From NCBI GenBank assembly GCA_963576735.1, contig OY755178.1, forward strand, positions 16,616,001-16,680,000: a DNA stretch of 64,000 bases, given 5' to 3'. Positions 9,901-20,590 of the stretch are shown one piece after another (position 1 is the first letter of the stretch; each line of letters opens with the position of its first letter). Source of the DNA: Bedellia somnulentella (lineage: Eukaryota; Arthropoda; Insecta; Lepidoptera; Bedelliidae). The notes beneath the pieces were generated by a model, which did no database searches, was not told where the DNA came from, and saw only the letters and a list, made by a program, of their open reading frames with translations. The translations under genes were made by a program, and so were the position numbers.

Positions 9901-12232
9901 ACCACAGGAAGATTCACTTCATTTCAATGTTAACCATACCCCCCCTAGCTTAGTCACGAAACGTTCCATACTTTCGACAACCTTCAAGGTTTTTGACCCC
10001 CTGGGTCTCCTTACTTTATGTACAGTGAAACCAAAAATACTACTTCAAAGTTTGTGGTCGCTACATCTGGATTGGGATCAACCAGTTCCTCCCAAAATTC
10101 TGAATAAATGGTCATCATTCATAAACAATCTTCATAATTTAAAAAACTTCTCTGTTCCTAGAAATGTTCTGATTGACTTTCCTGTTTCTATAGAGCTGCA
10201 TAGTTTCAGTGATGCTTCGAAGTTGGCGTACGGTGCTTGTGTCTACATTAAGAGTACATCGTCATCAGGCCTCCAGGTCTGCAATCTGCTCTGCGCCAAG
10301 TCGCGCGTTGCTCCATTAAGGCAATCTACCATACCTAGGTTAGAGCTGTGTGCGGCTTTGCTATCCGCTAGATTAGTTAAGACTGTATCATCCACGATGC
10401 GTAAACCCATCGATAGGCTAGTATATTGGTCAGACTCTACGGTTGTCCTTGCATGGATTAAAGCGTGTCCCTCTAAATTAAAAACCTATGTGGCTAATAG
10501 GATTTCTTCTATTCAAGAGCTCACCAAGGATTCTTCCTGGCTCTATGTGCCCACTCATTTAAATCCAGCTGATCTTGCTTCCAGAGGAGTAGACCCCATA
10601 AACTTGCATTCCCATTCTTTATGGTGGCATGGCCCTTCTTACTTGCTACGCCCTGAGAGTGAATGGCCCACTCTCGATAAGGACGATATGGCTACTCAGA
10701 TTATTCCAGAATTAAAACCTCATTTATCTCTTTTGGCATCTGTTAAGGTTTCAAGTCCATCAGTCATAGATTTCAAAAGATTTTCCAATTTTTCCAGACT
10801 TACTCGCGTTGTTGCATATGTTCAACGATTTATTAACATTAAATGCAAAAGGGAATTTATATCAGGCCCCATAAGCCTCGCAGAACTTGAAGCCTCTCTA
10901 CATATTCTTGTTAAGCTTTCACAAGCGGAAAGTTTTGGTAAGGATATTATGTCCTTAAAGTGTCATAAGCCACTTGAATCCAAGAGCAATTTACTATCTT
11001 TGTCCCCTTTTGTAGATGATAAGGGCATCTTAAGAGTAGGTGGAAGATTAAGGGAAGCTGCGCTTGGCTATAACGCACAGCATCCACAGTTGCTCTGTGC
11101 TAAGCATCATCTCACAAAATTAATTTTTACATATGAACACATATCTCTCTTACATGCTGGGCCATCCCTCTTATTATCTAAGGTTAGAGAAAGATTCTGG
11201 CCTATAGGTGGTAGGAATCTTGCCAAACGCATTTATCGCTCCTGCATTACTTGTAGGCGTTTTACGATTAAGCCAATGGAGAATATAATGGGTGATTTGC
11301 CTGAGCAGCGTGTTACACCTGATTTTCCATTCATAAGTGTTGCAGTTGATTTTGGTGGTCCATTTTTTATCACTGATCGTAGGGGTAGAGGGTGTAAAAT
11401 TACTAAATGTTATCTTTGCCTTTTTATCTGCCTTAGATACAGATGTATGCACTTAGAAGCAGTTAGTTCTCTTTCAAAGGATTCATTTATTTTAACCTTA
11501 AAACGTTTTATAGCCCGCAGGGGGAAGCCCAGGGAAATATTTTGTGACAATGGGCGAAATTTCGTTGCCGCAGCTAAGGAAATAAATTCATTTTTTAACG
11601 ACAATAAAGACTCATTTGTGCAGTTTGCTAATGTTCAAAATATTAACTTTAAATTTTGCCCGGTTTACGCCCCTAATTTCAACGGAAGCGCGGAAGCTGG
11701 CATTAAGCTTGCTAAGTTTCACATTAAACGCATCATGGGTAACACCCACCTCACATTCGAGGAATTATCTTCTCTTTTTGCCCAGGTTGAGGCTATCCTC
11801 AACAGTAGACCCATCGCTCCCCTTTCCTCCTCCCCAAATGATTTGGCAGTTCTCACACCGGGACACTTTCTCCTCGGCAGGTCACTCACGGCTCTTCCAT
11901 CACCGGATCTGGCAGACTTACCGACGAAGAGATTGGATCGCTTTCAACTGTTGGAGCAGCTACGGCAAACATTTTGGAGGAGATGGCACAGGGAATATTT
12001 ATCAGAGCTACAACAGCGAACTCAATGGCGAGTAAGATGTAGAGACTTGCGCATGGGTGATCTTGTCCTAATAAGCGAAGATAACTCTCCACCTCTGTTA
12101 TGGCGAAGAGGGCGAGTCACTAAACTATATCCAGGAGCAGATGGTGTCCCGAGAGTGGCCGATATCAAGACCATGCAATCGACAGTAAGGCGAGCCATAA
12201 ATCGTTTGTGCCTACTTGTAGAAGAAGATTGA
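6920..12232 (+). CDS. BEL/Pao Gag-Pol polyprotein, 1770 aa, intact
   Basis: Single ORF. Domains in order: Gag-like DUF1759 region (about residues 155-310); Cys/His zinc knuckles (about 376-440); DUF1758-type aspartic protease with LLDSGSD (Asp505); reverse transcriptase with the YxDD box as YCDDLLTG (925-928); RNase H with Asp1098, Glu1142 and Asp1172; the H-C zinc finger of integrase; the integrase core with Asp1477, Asp1543 and Glu1592; and a C-terminal DUF5641 tail ending TVRRAINRLCLL. Length and order are those of BEL/Pao elements. The start is the first ATG after stops in the leader. All catalytic residues named are present, so the protein is probably functional. Oddity: Cys in the YxDD box, where Val is commoner. 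Confidence 0.96.
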   Translation: MTDSELSVKTNTAHASRSSSPAKMASDEYTVLKYKRTSIKGQVTKFNNLLINLMEHGGDKPLSSIQVAELTFKLDKFLELNSQFEHLQSQMETINFNNLEYELNEREVISNDFCSAIIKARNLISVNKPIDGFEDATSRSEASLPHACCTNQGTMGFRLPQIIIPKFDGSYFKWLEFRDTFESLIHNNNHIKPIHKFHYLCSYLQGEAARVIANLEVSDFNYVEAWNILCERYNNKRQLVNNHLSALFNLKSMQGESDRALRFLSDTITKNVRALQTLGQPVQHWDSILIYLTSTKFDSNTNVKWEEYKGNLHTELPTFSDLRDFLRNRADVLEALSQKRNTNSKPLSKPESYRGQGINQHKVQAFAATVKRDEQKCVVCNNGHRIYSCPTFRALDNKDRWALVNKLELCHNCLTVDHPTSRCKLSNCRTCGKRHNTLLHDFSGADHTKPAPSCLHLTANTADPETVSSVAMSAVSSSGTILSTALIDVINPQNNKVETVRCLLDSGSDSSFISAELQSKLQLKGQPSMVKNILGIGDTSLHLIPERCSALLKSRTGAYSRTHSFLVLPYLAGKVPQQNINISNLNLPPPSELADPFFYKSSPIHVLLGADLFWDILSSERQLLGPGMPILQASLLGWIVAGTTTPSVDSFHPVNCNFITTEEIQHDLKAFWECEDFPSDVSPKPIVSEAETHFIQNTQRLSDGRFCVRLPLKQPSTCLGESYLMARKRFFALENRLNTNQGLKERYSNFIKEYGDLGHLSPSSVNRANNSYFLPHHAVLKESSESTKLRVVFDASARTTSGFSVNDIQMIGPNIQDSLFNILLRFRFHKYVLSGDIEKQYRQILVNDQDRDLQTILWREDAAHPLKSFRLNTVTYGFASASFLAARCLHYLADHTADIRRGLGNDIAQYISNKQIETIIKSDFYCDDLLTGSDSESELLSIKNIVSKILLTGKFNLRKYRSNSTLVLDSELNGGENDSLTISQSFHTLGLGWKPQEDSLHFNVNHTPPSLVTKRSILSTTFKVFDPLGLLTLCTVKPKILLQSLWSLHLDWDQPVPPKILNKWSSFINNLHNLKNFSVPRNVLIDFPVSIELHSFSDASKLAYGACVYIKSTSSSGLQVCNLLCAKSRVAPLRQSTIPRLELCAALLSARLVKTVSSTMRKPIDRLVYWSDSTVVLAWIKACPSKLKTYVANRISSIQELTKDSSWLYVPTHLNPADLASRGVDPINLHSHSLWWHGPSYLLRPESEWPTLDKDDMATQIIPELKPHLSLLASVKVSSPSVIDFKRFSNFSRLTRVVAYVQRFINIKCKREFISGPISLAELEASLHILVKLSQAESFGKDIMSLKCHKPLESKSNLLSLSPFVDDKGILRVGGRLREAALGYNAQHPQLLCAKHHLTKLIFTYEHISLLHAGPSLLLSKVRERFWPIGGRNLAKRIYRSCITCRRFTIKPMENIMGDLPEQRVTPDFPFISVAVDFGGPFFITDRRGRGCKITKCYLCLFICLRYRCMHLEAVSSLSKDSFILTLKRFIARRGKPREIFCDNGRNFVAAAKEINSFFNDNKDSFVQFANVQNINFKFCPVYAPNFNGSAEAGIKLAKFHIKRIMGNTHLTFEELSSLFAQVEAILNSRPIAPLSSSPNDLAVLTPGHFLLGRSLTALPSPDLADLPTKRLDRFQLLEQLRQTFWRRWHREYLSELQQRTQWRVRCRDLRMGDLVLISEDNSPPLLWRRGRVTKLYPGADGVPRVADIKTMQSTVRRAINRLCLLVEED

Positions 12233-12259
12233 AGACTCGTCTTCAATGGCCCCCCAGTA

Positions 12260-12655
12260 TGTTAAAGCACTTGGATCCAAGTGCTTTAACGGGCTCAAAA
12301 CATAAACAATCCAGAGTCGCGTCAGTCACGTCAAGCGCCATCAGAAAGGAGACAAACAGCCTAGCCTATATATACGCCGCCTCAGGCACTATTCTTTCCT
12401 TTTTACTTTTCACAAATTGAAGAATCCCAAGAAGACGATTAGATTGTTCAGAGTCATTTTATTCATAATTCATACTGTATAGAGTCCATATAACTTAAAA
12501 TATATTATATATAATTATAAATAGTACATCTAACAGTAAAGCATAGTAGAACAAGTTGCCGTGTTATTTCTTCTACTCCACAATCTTCAAGGCCCTTACA
12601 ACGTGGGTCAACTTTGTGAACGAGCAGCAGGCGCACAACAGCCTGCTAACCTTCA
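12260..12655 (+). repeat. 3' LTR of the BEL/Pao element
   Basis: 396 bp, apparently identical to 5224-5619. It is preceded by AATGGCCCCCCAGTA in the position of the plus-strand priming tract and followed by the CCGCG duplication. Confidence 0.97.
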
Positions 12656-12777
12656 CCGCGTAACCTTCAAAGTTCGGCGAGGCAGCGTTCTTTTGCCTCA
12701 AGTGAGTCCATCCCTCTACCCAGCATCGCTCATCCACGGTTTGACTATTTGAGCAACTACTTCATTTTCGGAATCTT

Positions 12778-13380
12778 GAATCGATACCTATAATAAATCT
12801 GTAAAAAAGTCAATTCTGTACATGAAATATATTTTCGAAATAACTATCTGAGGGTGATTAGTGATCAAAACTGATGCCAAAATGCAATTAGTAAATTTTT
12901 TGTCTATCTGTCTGTCGGTTTGTATGTTCCTTATGGAAACTAAAACTAGTCGACGGATTTTAACGAAACTTAGCACACTTATTCTTCATACTCTTGGGCA
13001 GGCTATAGTATACTTTTCAACAGGTAAAAGGGAATTTTGGGATTTTTTTGGGGAAAAAGGGAAAAGTTACTCCATTTTTTAAGCTTCCGTCGCGTGTGCA
13101 ACCTTAATAGTTAAAGTTACATAGAAATCATGTATAACGGAATTATTTTAATAAAATTGTCTAAAAAAATATCCTGCAACAGCATATGTATATATTTTTT
13201 TTTCTGATAGACTCACAATAACACGTGTAACTCTTGATAGCTTAGCAGTTTGGAGCATTCTGATTATATTTCTATACTGTCACGTTGAAATACTTTCACT
13301 CATCCCTAATTTAAAAGTTAATATTATAACCTATTAAAAAAAAATTGGTAATCGTTAGAGAGACACCAACATTAAGAGAT
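12778..13380 (+). mobile_element. Family E Helitron-like element, copy 1, left part
   Basis: Homologous to the first ~600 bp of 49656-50614: AATAAATCTGTA, CTGTCGGTTTGTATGTTCC, TAAGCTTCCGTCGCG. It breaks off where a LINE inserted; the rest resumes at 18515. No helicase ORF, so non-autonomous. Confidence 0.75.
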
Positions 13381-13938
13381 ATACATTTTTAAAACTTCCC
13401 TAGCAATAATAACGTGACATTATCAGACTTAACTTTTTTAGAATTCCACCGACATGAAACTTCTACATTTACTCTCAAACAAGTGATTTCGACGACAGTT
13501 TTGAAAGTTATTAATAAGATTAAAAACAAATCTAAGGGATATGACTTAATTAATATTGACATGATACAGTTGACATTACCTAGAACTCTTGAGGTGTTGA
13601 CAGCTATAGTGAACCGGAGCATTGAGACGAATACTTTCCCTACTTACTGGAAGATTGCTCAAGTAACTCCTTTACCCAAGACCCTAAAAACACAGAACCC
13701 TTCCTCACCTTCCGACCTCAGACCCATTAGCATACTTCCCTGTAAGTCTAAGGGCTCCCACACATAAACACGATACGACGTCGCGTCGTACAATGATGCG
13801 GCGTCGTTTCACGATACGACATCGTGTCGTGGAAATCTACGATGAGCATCGTACAAAAACACGACATCGTAACGTAATGTGCCATGCACGATATACGGCA
13901 CGATGCCGTTGGTGTTTTGTTTTAGTTCATTCCGAAAA

Positions 13939-16174
13939 ATGGACCGCACTAGACGCATTCTGCTTCTGCTGTTAATAAGAAGACGAAGAAAGAAAAGACA
14001 GATACTCAGAAGATATTGGATCCACCCATTTCTTTCAAACATGAATAACGGGAGTCATTTTATAAAGAAGTACAATGCCTTAAAAATAGACCACAACCAG
14101 TTTTTTGATTACTTTAGAATGAGTGTATAGTTTCGAAGAATTACTTCATCGAATAACGCCACATATAGCAGGAAAATATGGCAGAGGCAGACCACCCATC
14201 GAACCTCTCGAGATGCTGGGATTAACTGTAAGGTAAATGAAACAACAACTTTCTCATATTTTTTCATTTCACAAATCAACGACACTAAACAACAATTTTT
14301 GAAAATTAAGTTATTAATAAAGAATGCTTCACCTCAAATTAACAGATATTAAATCAAGTTAAACATAATTTTAAATCAACAAAGGAATCCAAAGGTGTAA
14401 AACCTTTGGATTCCTTTTTTTAAGAAAAGTCGTAAAGCAATAGGGGTGATGCTATTGGTTCACGTGATGTATTCGAATAATCATTAGATACGCTCTCATC
14501 GCTTTGGACTTGCTGGGCAGCTGGTGACAGTGCTGCTTCTCGGGTAGACTGTGTTGAACTTCCGGCTTTTTGGTAACCACCGTGGTAAGAACTTTGGGGT
14601 CTTTGTGATTCATAGTTACCCTGGTACGAAGATGGACAATTGCTCTGAGAATAATATATAGAGGTACGTTGCTGTGATTGTTCGTATAGATCCGTTAAAA
14701 TATTTAAGACTCGACTTTGGAAAATTAACGTTTGATGATCATTTAGTTTATTTAAATAATAATATAAATGTCTGTTTTCGGGCTCTTCTAATTTTTCCAT
14801 AATCTCTTCTTCAAATGTATCGACATTTCTCCTTTTTCGTGATGACTGGGGTAGAAATGGACTTTTAAATTTTCTTTTTGGACTTTCCTTTTGTGTGTCC
14901 TGATTGTTTATTTCTAGATCTATTATACTATCATAGGTTTCGTGTTGAACGTTTCTTTTTAAAAAAAGGAGCTGTTTATATAAATGATATTCTTTAAGTT
15001 TGCTAGCGCCTGCTCCAGATTTATTTATTTCTTTAAGTTTTTTTACGTACTTGGCATAGTTATCTTTAATACCAGTCCATTTCTTTAACACAGCATTACC
15101 TGAAACAACAGTATTTTATGTTTAGACACGCATAAACAAATAAATAAATAATACATTCACTCGCCCATCCCACCAACACACGCATACACACGCACACACA
15201 CGCACCACACTGATACACATATACACATGCATACCTTTACATAGATTATTTATTTATGTATTTTTGTATTGGTACACTTTTAATTTGAAGTGTGGGTTAT
15301 GCCTATACTACAAATTATTTCATTTATTTATTTCTTTATTTTATTTCAGGTTTTTGGCATCAGGAAACACTTTTCAAGACATGCATTTAAACTGCTATCG
15401 TGGAGCGTCTACTATTGCTAAAACTGTAAAAATAGTCTGTGGAGTTATATGGAAGCATCTTTTGATCGAAAATATACCGAAAATAACTACTAAGCGGCTA
15501 ACAAAAATTGCTGAGAAGTTTGCCAAGAGTGCCAACTTTCCTAATTGCACAGGCGCACTTGACGGGAAACATGTTCGTATTTGGAGTCCCAAACATGGCG
15601 GATCGCTTTAGTAGATTCTAAATACAGATTTATATATGTTGATATTGGAGCATATGGCAAGGAATGTGACTCAACTGTTTACAATAATTCAAAATTGAAT
15701 GAATTACTTTTAAAAGGACAACTTCCTTTACCAACGCCAAAGCCTTTACCAGGCTCCCAAACGCCTGTTCCTTTTGTTTTTATTGCAGATGAAGGTTTAC
15801 CGTTAACAAATAATATAATGCGCCCATACCCGGGAAAACATTTGACGATACAACAAAGAGTTTTTAATTATCGTTTGAGCCGAGCAAGAAGATTTGTAAA
15901 ATGTGCTTTCGGTATCCTGGCTAACAGGTGGAGGGTATTTCATCGACCATTAAATGTTTCTTTAGATCTTTGCACAAATATCATAAAAGCAAGCTGTGTT
16001 TTACATAATTTCATTCTAAACCGTGAAGTAACCGAAACATTTGAAGATATGATAATTGATGATTCTTTTATTGAACTACAACAATCCACACAGGAGGGTA
16101 GAACAAGAACAAGAGCTACCGACATAAGAAATGAATTTTGTGATTACTTTAATAGTGATGTGGGTGTATTCTGA
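13939..16174 (+). pseudogene. Harbinger transposase, inactivated
   Basis: Two exons, 13939-14232 and 15350-16174, joined as LGLTV-R-FLASGNTF across a GT-AG intron. Recognisable blocks: RRYWIHPF, YFRMSV, GRGRPPIEPLE, GALDGKHV (first catalytic Asp), IYVDIGAYGK, FIADEGLPL (second Asp) and NYRLSRARRFV. Damage: a frameshift at about 14127-14130, just after FRMSV; a deletion plus frameshift at about 15600, removing the conserved block after HGGS; and AAA (Lys) at 15899-15901, where the family has the third catalytic Glu. A truncated SINE B at 16164 altered the C-terminus and supplies its stop. Cannot be active. Confidence 0.88.
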
Positions 16175-16505
16175 ACACCAGGTGACAAAGTCACGTGATG
16201 TTCAGAAGTATTAGTACCTCTGCCAACCCCTTCGGGGATATTCGGCGTGAACGTTTATGTTATGTTATGTTATGATGTGGGAGCTCTTAGTTAGCAACTA
16301 ACTAAAATATAGGATATTACTTACCATATTTTGATTTTTCTTGATTACATAATTCTTGGAAACCAGGAAATAAATTTTCGCACACCTCTTTCCATGCTGT
16401 TGTTTTTGAATTTTTATTCTTGTATTCTTCAGATGTTTTGTCCCATAGTACGGGACGCTGCTCGACTAAGGTAATTAAATGATCGACTTCAATAACATCC
16501 GTCAT
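14420..16505 (-). CDS. Harbinger accessory protein with MADF domain, 286 aa
   Basis: Two minus-strand exons, 16505-16325 and 15099-14420, joined in phase (KSKYG-NAVLKKW) across a GT-AG intron that contains the antisense transposase gene. The N-terminal ~90 residues form a MADF/Myb-like DNA-binding domain (LITLVEQRPVLWD...WKEVCENL...KKWTGIKDNY). A BESS-like helix pair follows (LYYYLNKLNDHQTLIFQSRV), then a Ser/Gln-rich tail. In Harbinger elements this second protein binds the transposon ends and helps bring transposase to the nucleus. Start: ATG giving MTDVIEVDHL; another in-frame ATG lies 39 nt upstream. No disruption was seen. Whether it is expressed is unknown. Confidence 0.8.
16164..16277 (+). 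repeat. SINE B, copy 1 (3' third)
   Basis: Reads CTGAACACCAGGTGACAAAG...TTCGGCGTGAACGTTTATGTTATG, bounded by a GATGTGGG-like duplication. It inserted at the end of the Harbinger transposase gene. Confidence 0.85.
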
Positions 16506-18514
16506 CTTTGAATTTTGAATAACAACTGCGCAGGATTGCATCAAGAGTTTCTAACGTCACGACGTCGTATCGTGCATCGACGTCGTGACGTAGATTTCCA
16601 CGATGCGACGTCGTATCGTGAAACGTTGTTGTTTGAGCCCTAAGATAGTGGAAGGGATAGTACGTAACCGACTTTCGAAATATCTGGAAGAAAATAATAT
16701 TCTCCCCGATAGGCAGTCTGGTTTCCGTAAAGGTCGATCTACTGGAACAGCTTTATTAGATCTTTTAGATGATATTTTAACTGCAAGAGATGCTGGCAAT
16801 AGTAGCATATTAGTTTTACTCGATTTCTCCAGAGCTTTCGATTGTTTGAGTATACCCCTTCTTCTATCTATGATGACATACTACGGCTTTGACGTTGCGA
16901 CAGTGAAATGGTTTTCCAGTTACTTGTCTGATAGGATTCAGATGGTTGGCATACGAACTTTGGGAGGAAGAACTTTGTAGTCTCCATTTCGCTGTGTCAC
17001 TAGGGGCGTACCGCAGGGCTCAATATTAGGTCCTATATTATTCTTATTATACACCGCAAATATAACATCTTGTCTGGAGAAAATTGGTTACCATTTATAT
17101 GCGGATGATCTACAATTATATACACCGGTAATACCTGGTAATATATTTGCTACAGTATAGAACCTGAATGAGTGCCTCGAGTGTATTGCATCCTGGGCTT
17201 CGATAAACTGTTTAGTTTTAAATCCATGCAAGTCAAAGTACATGGTAGTGGGAAGTAACACTGTAGATTCTCTTTCCGGCTGTGATATATCGGTCATGGG
17301 CAAACCAATAAACAGAGTCGAAGAAGCAATGAATTTAGGTCTGCTTATTGACGGAGAACTTAAGTTTGAAAATCATAGTCTCAAAGTTGTAAGCAATTGC
17401 TTTTATCGACTCAAAGTTTTTTACAATATGCGTGATTTTCTAAGCGAAAATTTGCGTGTTCAGCTGTGTGAATTGCTTGTATTGTCAAGATTAAATTATT
17501 GTGATGTTGTCTATGATGGATACTCGGCCGGTCTAAGAGATTAATTCATCGTGTGCAAAACGCATGCGCACGTTTTTGCTTTCATATCCCTCCCCGCTCT
17601 CATGTATCTCCGTATTCGGATTCTGCAAATCTGTTAAAGATGGAGGCCCGGAGGACACTACACCTCGCTACAATGCTTTTTGGTTTTGTGAGAATTCAAA
17701 TGCCTTTTTATCTTTTTAAGAAAAGTATATGGTCCCATAAACCTCGACTATTTAAATTTCGGGCACATATTCGTGGGCATCGCCAGGTAGATTTCAGGGG
17801 TAACTTCAAATATGCAGCATGCAGATATCGCTCCTCCTATCCGTTAAGCAGGTTGTCGATATACTTTTTGGCGAAAGTTCAAAAGTTATTTGTTAACCTT
17901 GCAGAAACAATCCCCTTCAAATCCTTCCAGCACAAAACACGCTGTAATTTAGCAATCTGCATTTCATAAGGTACCTGTATACATATTTATATTATATGTA
18001 TCACTATTAATATACATATTGATGAATATATTATTTACTATTTTGTTTTTGTAATACCGTGTTATATCCAAATTTGTATGTTTTTAGTCAAAATAAATAA
18101 ATAAAAATATGTTGTATTATTTATTTAATAAATAAGCAAGAATTTGGTTATATGTGTAATATATGTGTTCTGTATTACTAACTATTAAGTATCTATCATA
18201 TTTATCCATTTACTTCATGAAGTATGCCGTTCTTGAGTCAATTAAAAAGTATTTTTAAGTATGCACTGGCTGAAAATCGGCGCTGTTGTCAATTTATGTG
18301 ACAATAGCAAAATACCGAGCCAGGTACCTTTTCGCCTAATGAGGGTAAAGTGTAATTTTTGTGTTTTATTAATTATTATATTTTAGTTTTCTTCTAGTAC
18401 ATAAGTTTTTTCTTGTTGTTGTATAAGTTGTTTAAGTCAGTTTTTTTTTATTGCTTTTTCATACTGTTTGTGTCCTCAAGAGGATAATAAAGATCTTTTC
18501 TTTCTTTCAAATCA

Positions 18515-18755
18515 TATAGAAATAGGCAATCACGCCCGTGACCAAAACCAAATCATTACTAATTTACATATTACATACTAGATGGCGTTATTAGTTGCAT
18601 TCTACATGGTTTGCATGCAATGTTCTTTACATGCAATATGGTTTCTTTTTTAGATTTTATATATACTTCATAGCGTTTTACCAGTAAATTCGCTTAATAA
18701 CGTAGATTTTAATTCGTTCATTATAACGTATTCAAAATCACATAGCTACTTTTGA
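18515..18755 (+). mobile_element. Family E Helitron-like element, copy 1, right part
   Basis: Continues the element broken at 13380: CAATCACGCCCGTGACC, ACATACTAGATGGCG, ATTCAAAATCAC. The terminal GCGAAGC...CTAGT end is missing, removed where the next LINE begins. Confidence 0.7.
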
Positions 18756-19607
18756 TGTTATTGTGCTTACTGAATGTTGGATCAATGAAACTTCTGATAT
18801 TGAGACACTTACTGGATATTCAGTTTTTAGCACGCAAAAATTCATTTTCAAAGCTGGAGGAGTGGTCATTTACATCAAGAACAAATGGAACACAACTTCA
18901 TATGAACCTGATAGCAAATTGTTTTGTTTTAGAAGTACCTCACAAATTCACCGTTGTGGGTATTTATAGCTCCCCAAGTGTGAGTGATACATCCTTATTT
19001 TCAGGGGACTACAGGATACTTTAGATGGAATAAGAAATAAAAATTCTTTAATCCTGCTAAATAATTAAAAAACGATGAAAACTCTTAGACTTGGGAGCTG
19101 AAAACAATCTGATTCCCGCAATTACAATACCTACTAGAAAACTGACTTGTTTGGATCTGGATGGATGGATTTATATGAACACTTTATTCCATACAGATAC
19201 AATGTTTTTAGAAAGGTACAGATCATTCGAACTAAGTACACATAGCATTAATAGGACTTATCGCCTTAACGCGATTTCTTTCAGTCAACCTTTATAGTGA
19301 AAAAAAACAAGTACAAAACTCTGAAACAGAAATCATTGAAAATTTATATGCGAATGAAACCAAACTTAACTAAACACAACCTATTTACAACCCTAACCTC
19401 AATATTAATTTATATATCCAATATGCATAATAATTCTATTAAATATACTTCTTCTTAATAAATATACACATTTATATAAATGTGTATATTTAAATAAATA
19501 CCTAGTCGGTACTTAAATTCTGTCACAAACGAAATTATTAGAAACGAAAAACGAAAAGATTAGTTTGAATAAAAGGTAATTTAATTAGCTTACATTAAAC
19601 ACAAAAT

Positions 19608-20050
19608 TTATTCAAAACGATTGCCACAATTTTGCACAAAACCCTTCAATCTTCGCGGCCAGTCTTCAATAGCAGCACGGCCCATATTCATGTCGATATT
19701 GATCACTGCTTTAGTCAATGATGACTTAAGGCTGCTCAAATTTTTGTGAGGTTTAAAACAGACCTTCTTCTCCAATTCCTGCTAAATTTTAGAATCCAGT
19801 AGATTGAGGTCAGGGCTAGATAAGGGCCAATCTTGATGCCTAAATAGCTCGATATTCTGGCGCTCAAACCACTTCTGTGTTGTTTTGGCCTTATGAGCAG
19901 ATGCAGAGTCCTGTTGAAACACAAATGGCCGTTCTCCAAAGAGTGTCTGCGGCAGATCTTTTACTATGCAATCTAAAACCGCGTCTCCCTACAATTTTGC
20001 ACTGGTTTTGAAACCTTTTTCACACAATTGCACTTCAGTAGGGCCATAGT
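19608..20050 (-). pseudogene. Tc1/mariner transposase C-terminal remnant
   Basis: The minus strand encodes VFQQDSASAHKAKTTQKW, then DWPLSSPDLNLLD, then DWPRRLKGFVQNCGNRFE and a stop at 19608. The second and third catalytic acidic residues are visible. In-frame TAG codons interrupt it. It lies inside the LINE remnant. Confidence 0.8.
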
Positions 20051-20164
20051 AGGACAGTCGCAACTAAATTATGATTGATGATGGATGATGGCATTTCCAG
20101 CTGCCGCAGAGCTAGTAGCGTACACCCTATAATTTTTTTGTTGTATCTCTCCTAAATATTATAA

Positions 20165-20590
20165 AATCTACCAACCTAAGGTCTTCAAAAAATGAGATTT
20201 TAATTTATCTTTAAACATCTTTAAAGATGATGACAGCCGTATGTTAACTGTTAGTGAGTTCCACAAATTGACCGCTTTGACTGCAAAGGAATCACAATAT
20301 GTAGCACTGCTTTGGGGAGGTACGCTCAACATCTTATTATCCTGTGATCGCAAGTCACAGCCGTGCGAGCATAAATATGTGAACTTACACCGAAGATAAT
20401 GGGGGGCAGCAGGATTGTTAAGGGCATTATATAAAACACATAAAATATGAGTATTCCTCCGAAGTCGAATAGGAAGCCACTTTACTTGAGCGCGATACTC
20501 AGAAATATGATCGTATTTACGTAATCCAAAAATAAATCGGTTACATATATTCTGGAGACGTTCGAGTTTCTTAAGTAGCTCCTCTGTCAT
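20165..20590 (-). pseudogene. LINE ORF2 C-terminal fragment
   Basis: Minus-strand ORF with KLERLQNICNRFIFGLRKYD, WLPIRLRRNTH and AVNLWNSL. It closely matches the C-terminus of the LINE at 32168-34173, so it belongs to the same family. 5' truncated and inserted antisense within the older LINE remnant. Confidence 0.8.

Larger units (their letters stand above)
5224..12655 (+). mobile_element. Intact BEL/Pao LTR retrotransposon
   Basis: A complete 7,432-bp element bounded by 396-bp direct LTRs starting TGTT and ending TTCA, flanked by the 5-bp duplication CCGCG (5219-5223 and 12656-12660). It contains a primer-binding site, a long leader and one uninterrupted Gag-Pol ORF that ends 27 nt before the 3' LTR. 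There is no envelope-like ORF. The LTRs show no differences by eye, implying a recent insertion. It replicates through an RNA intermediate in cytoplasmic particles and then integrates. The empty site reads GGAATTAGCCGCGTAACC. Confidence 0.97.
13752..16640 (+). mobile_element. PIF/Harbinger DNA transposon (2,889 bp)
   Basis: Flanked by the 3-bp duplication TAA (13749-13751 and 16641-16643) and ending GGGCTC...GAGCCC. Subterminal repeats rich in ACGATACGACGTCG occur at both ends. It carries the two genes typical of Harbinger elements: a DDE transposase (+) and a Myb/SANT-like or MADF-domain accessory protein (-). The transposase lies wholly inside the intron of the accessory gene. The transposase is broken and the accessory ORF intact, so the element could move only if helped by another copy. 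Confidence 0.9.
13386..18510 (+). pseudogene. Jockey/CR1-group LINE, split by a Harbinger element
   Basis: ORF2 remnant of a non-LTR retrotransposon. The left coding part (about 13402-13751) ends at PISILPC. The right part (16641-17969) resumes KIVEGIV and includes [29 protein letters not shown] and the catalytic [10 protein letters not shown]. If 13752-16640 plus one TAA is removed, the reading frame joins perfectly, so the Harbinger element inserted into an open frame. Later damage: TAG at about 16978 and 17158, and a frameshift near 17540. The endonuclease part is absent (5' truncated). The 3' end near 18490-18510 has AATAAAGATC and a pyrimidine-rich tail. Borders are approximate. It inserted into family E copy 1. 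Inactive. Confidence 0.82.

Noticed and set aside
12233..12259. Possible envelope gene after BEL/Pao pol
   Set aside because: Only 27 nt separate the pol stop from the 3' LTR, so there is no room for an env ORF.
12646..12667. TAACCTTCA both at the LTR end and just after the target duplication
   Set aside because: Looks like microhomology, but one LTR end and one flank sharing 9 nt can be chance, and the CCGCG duplication explains the junction.
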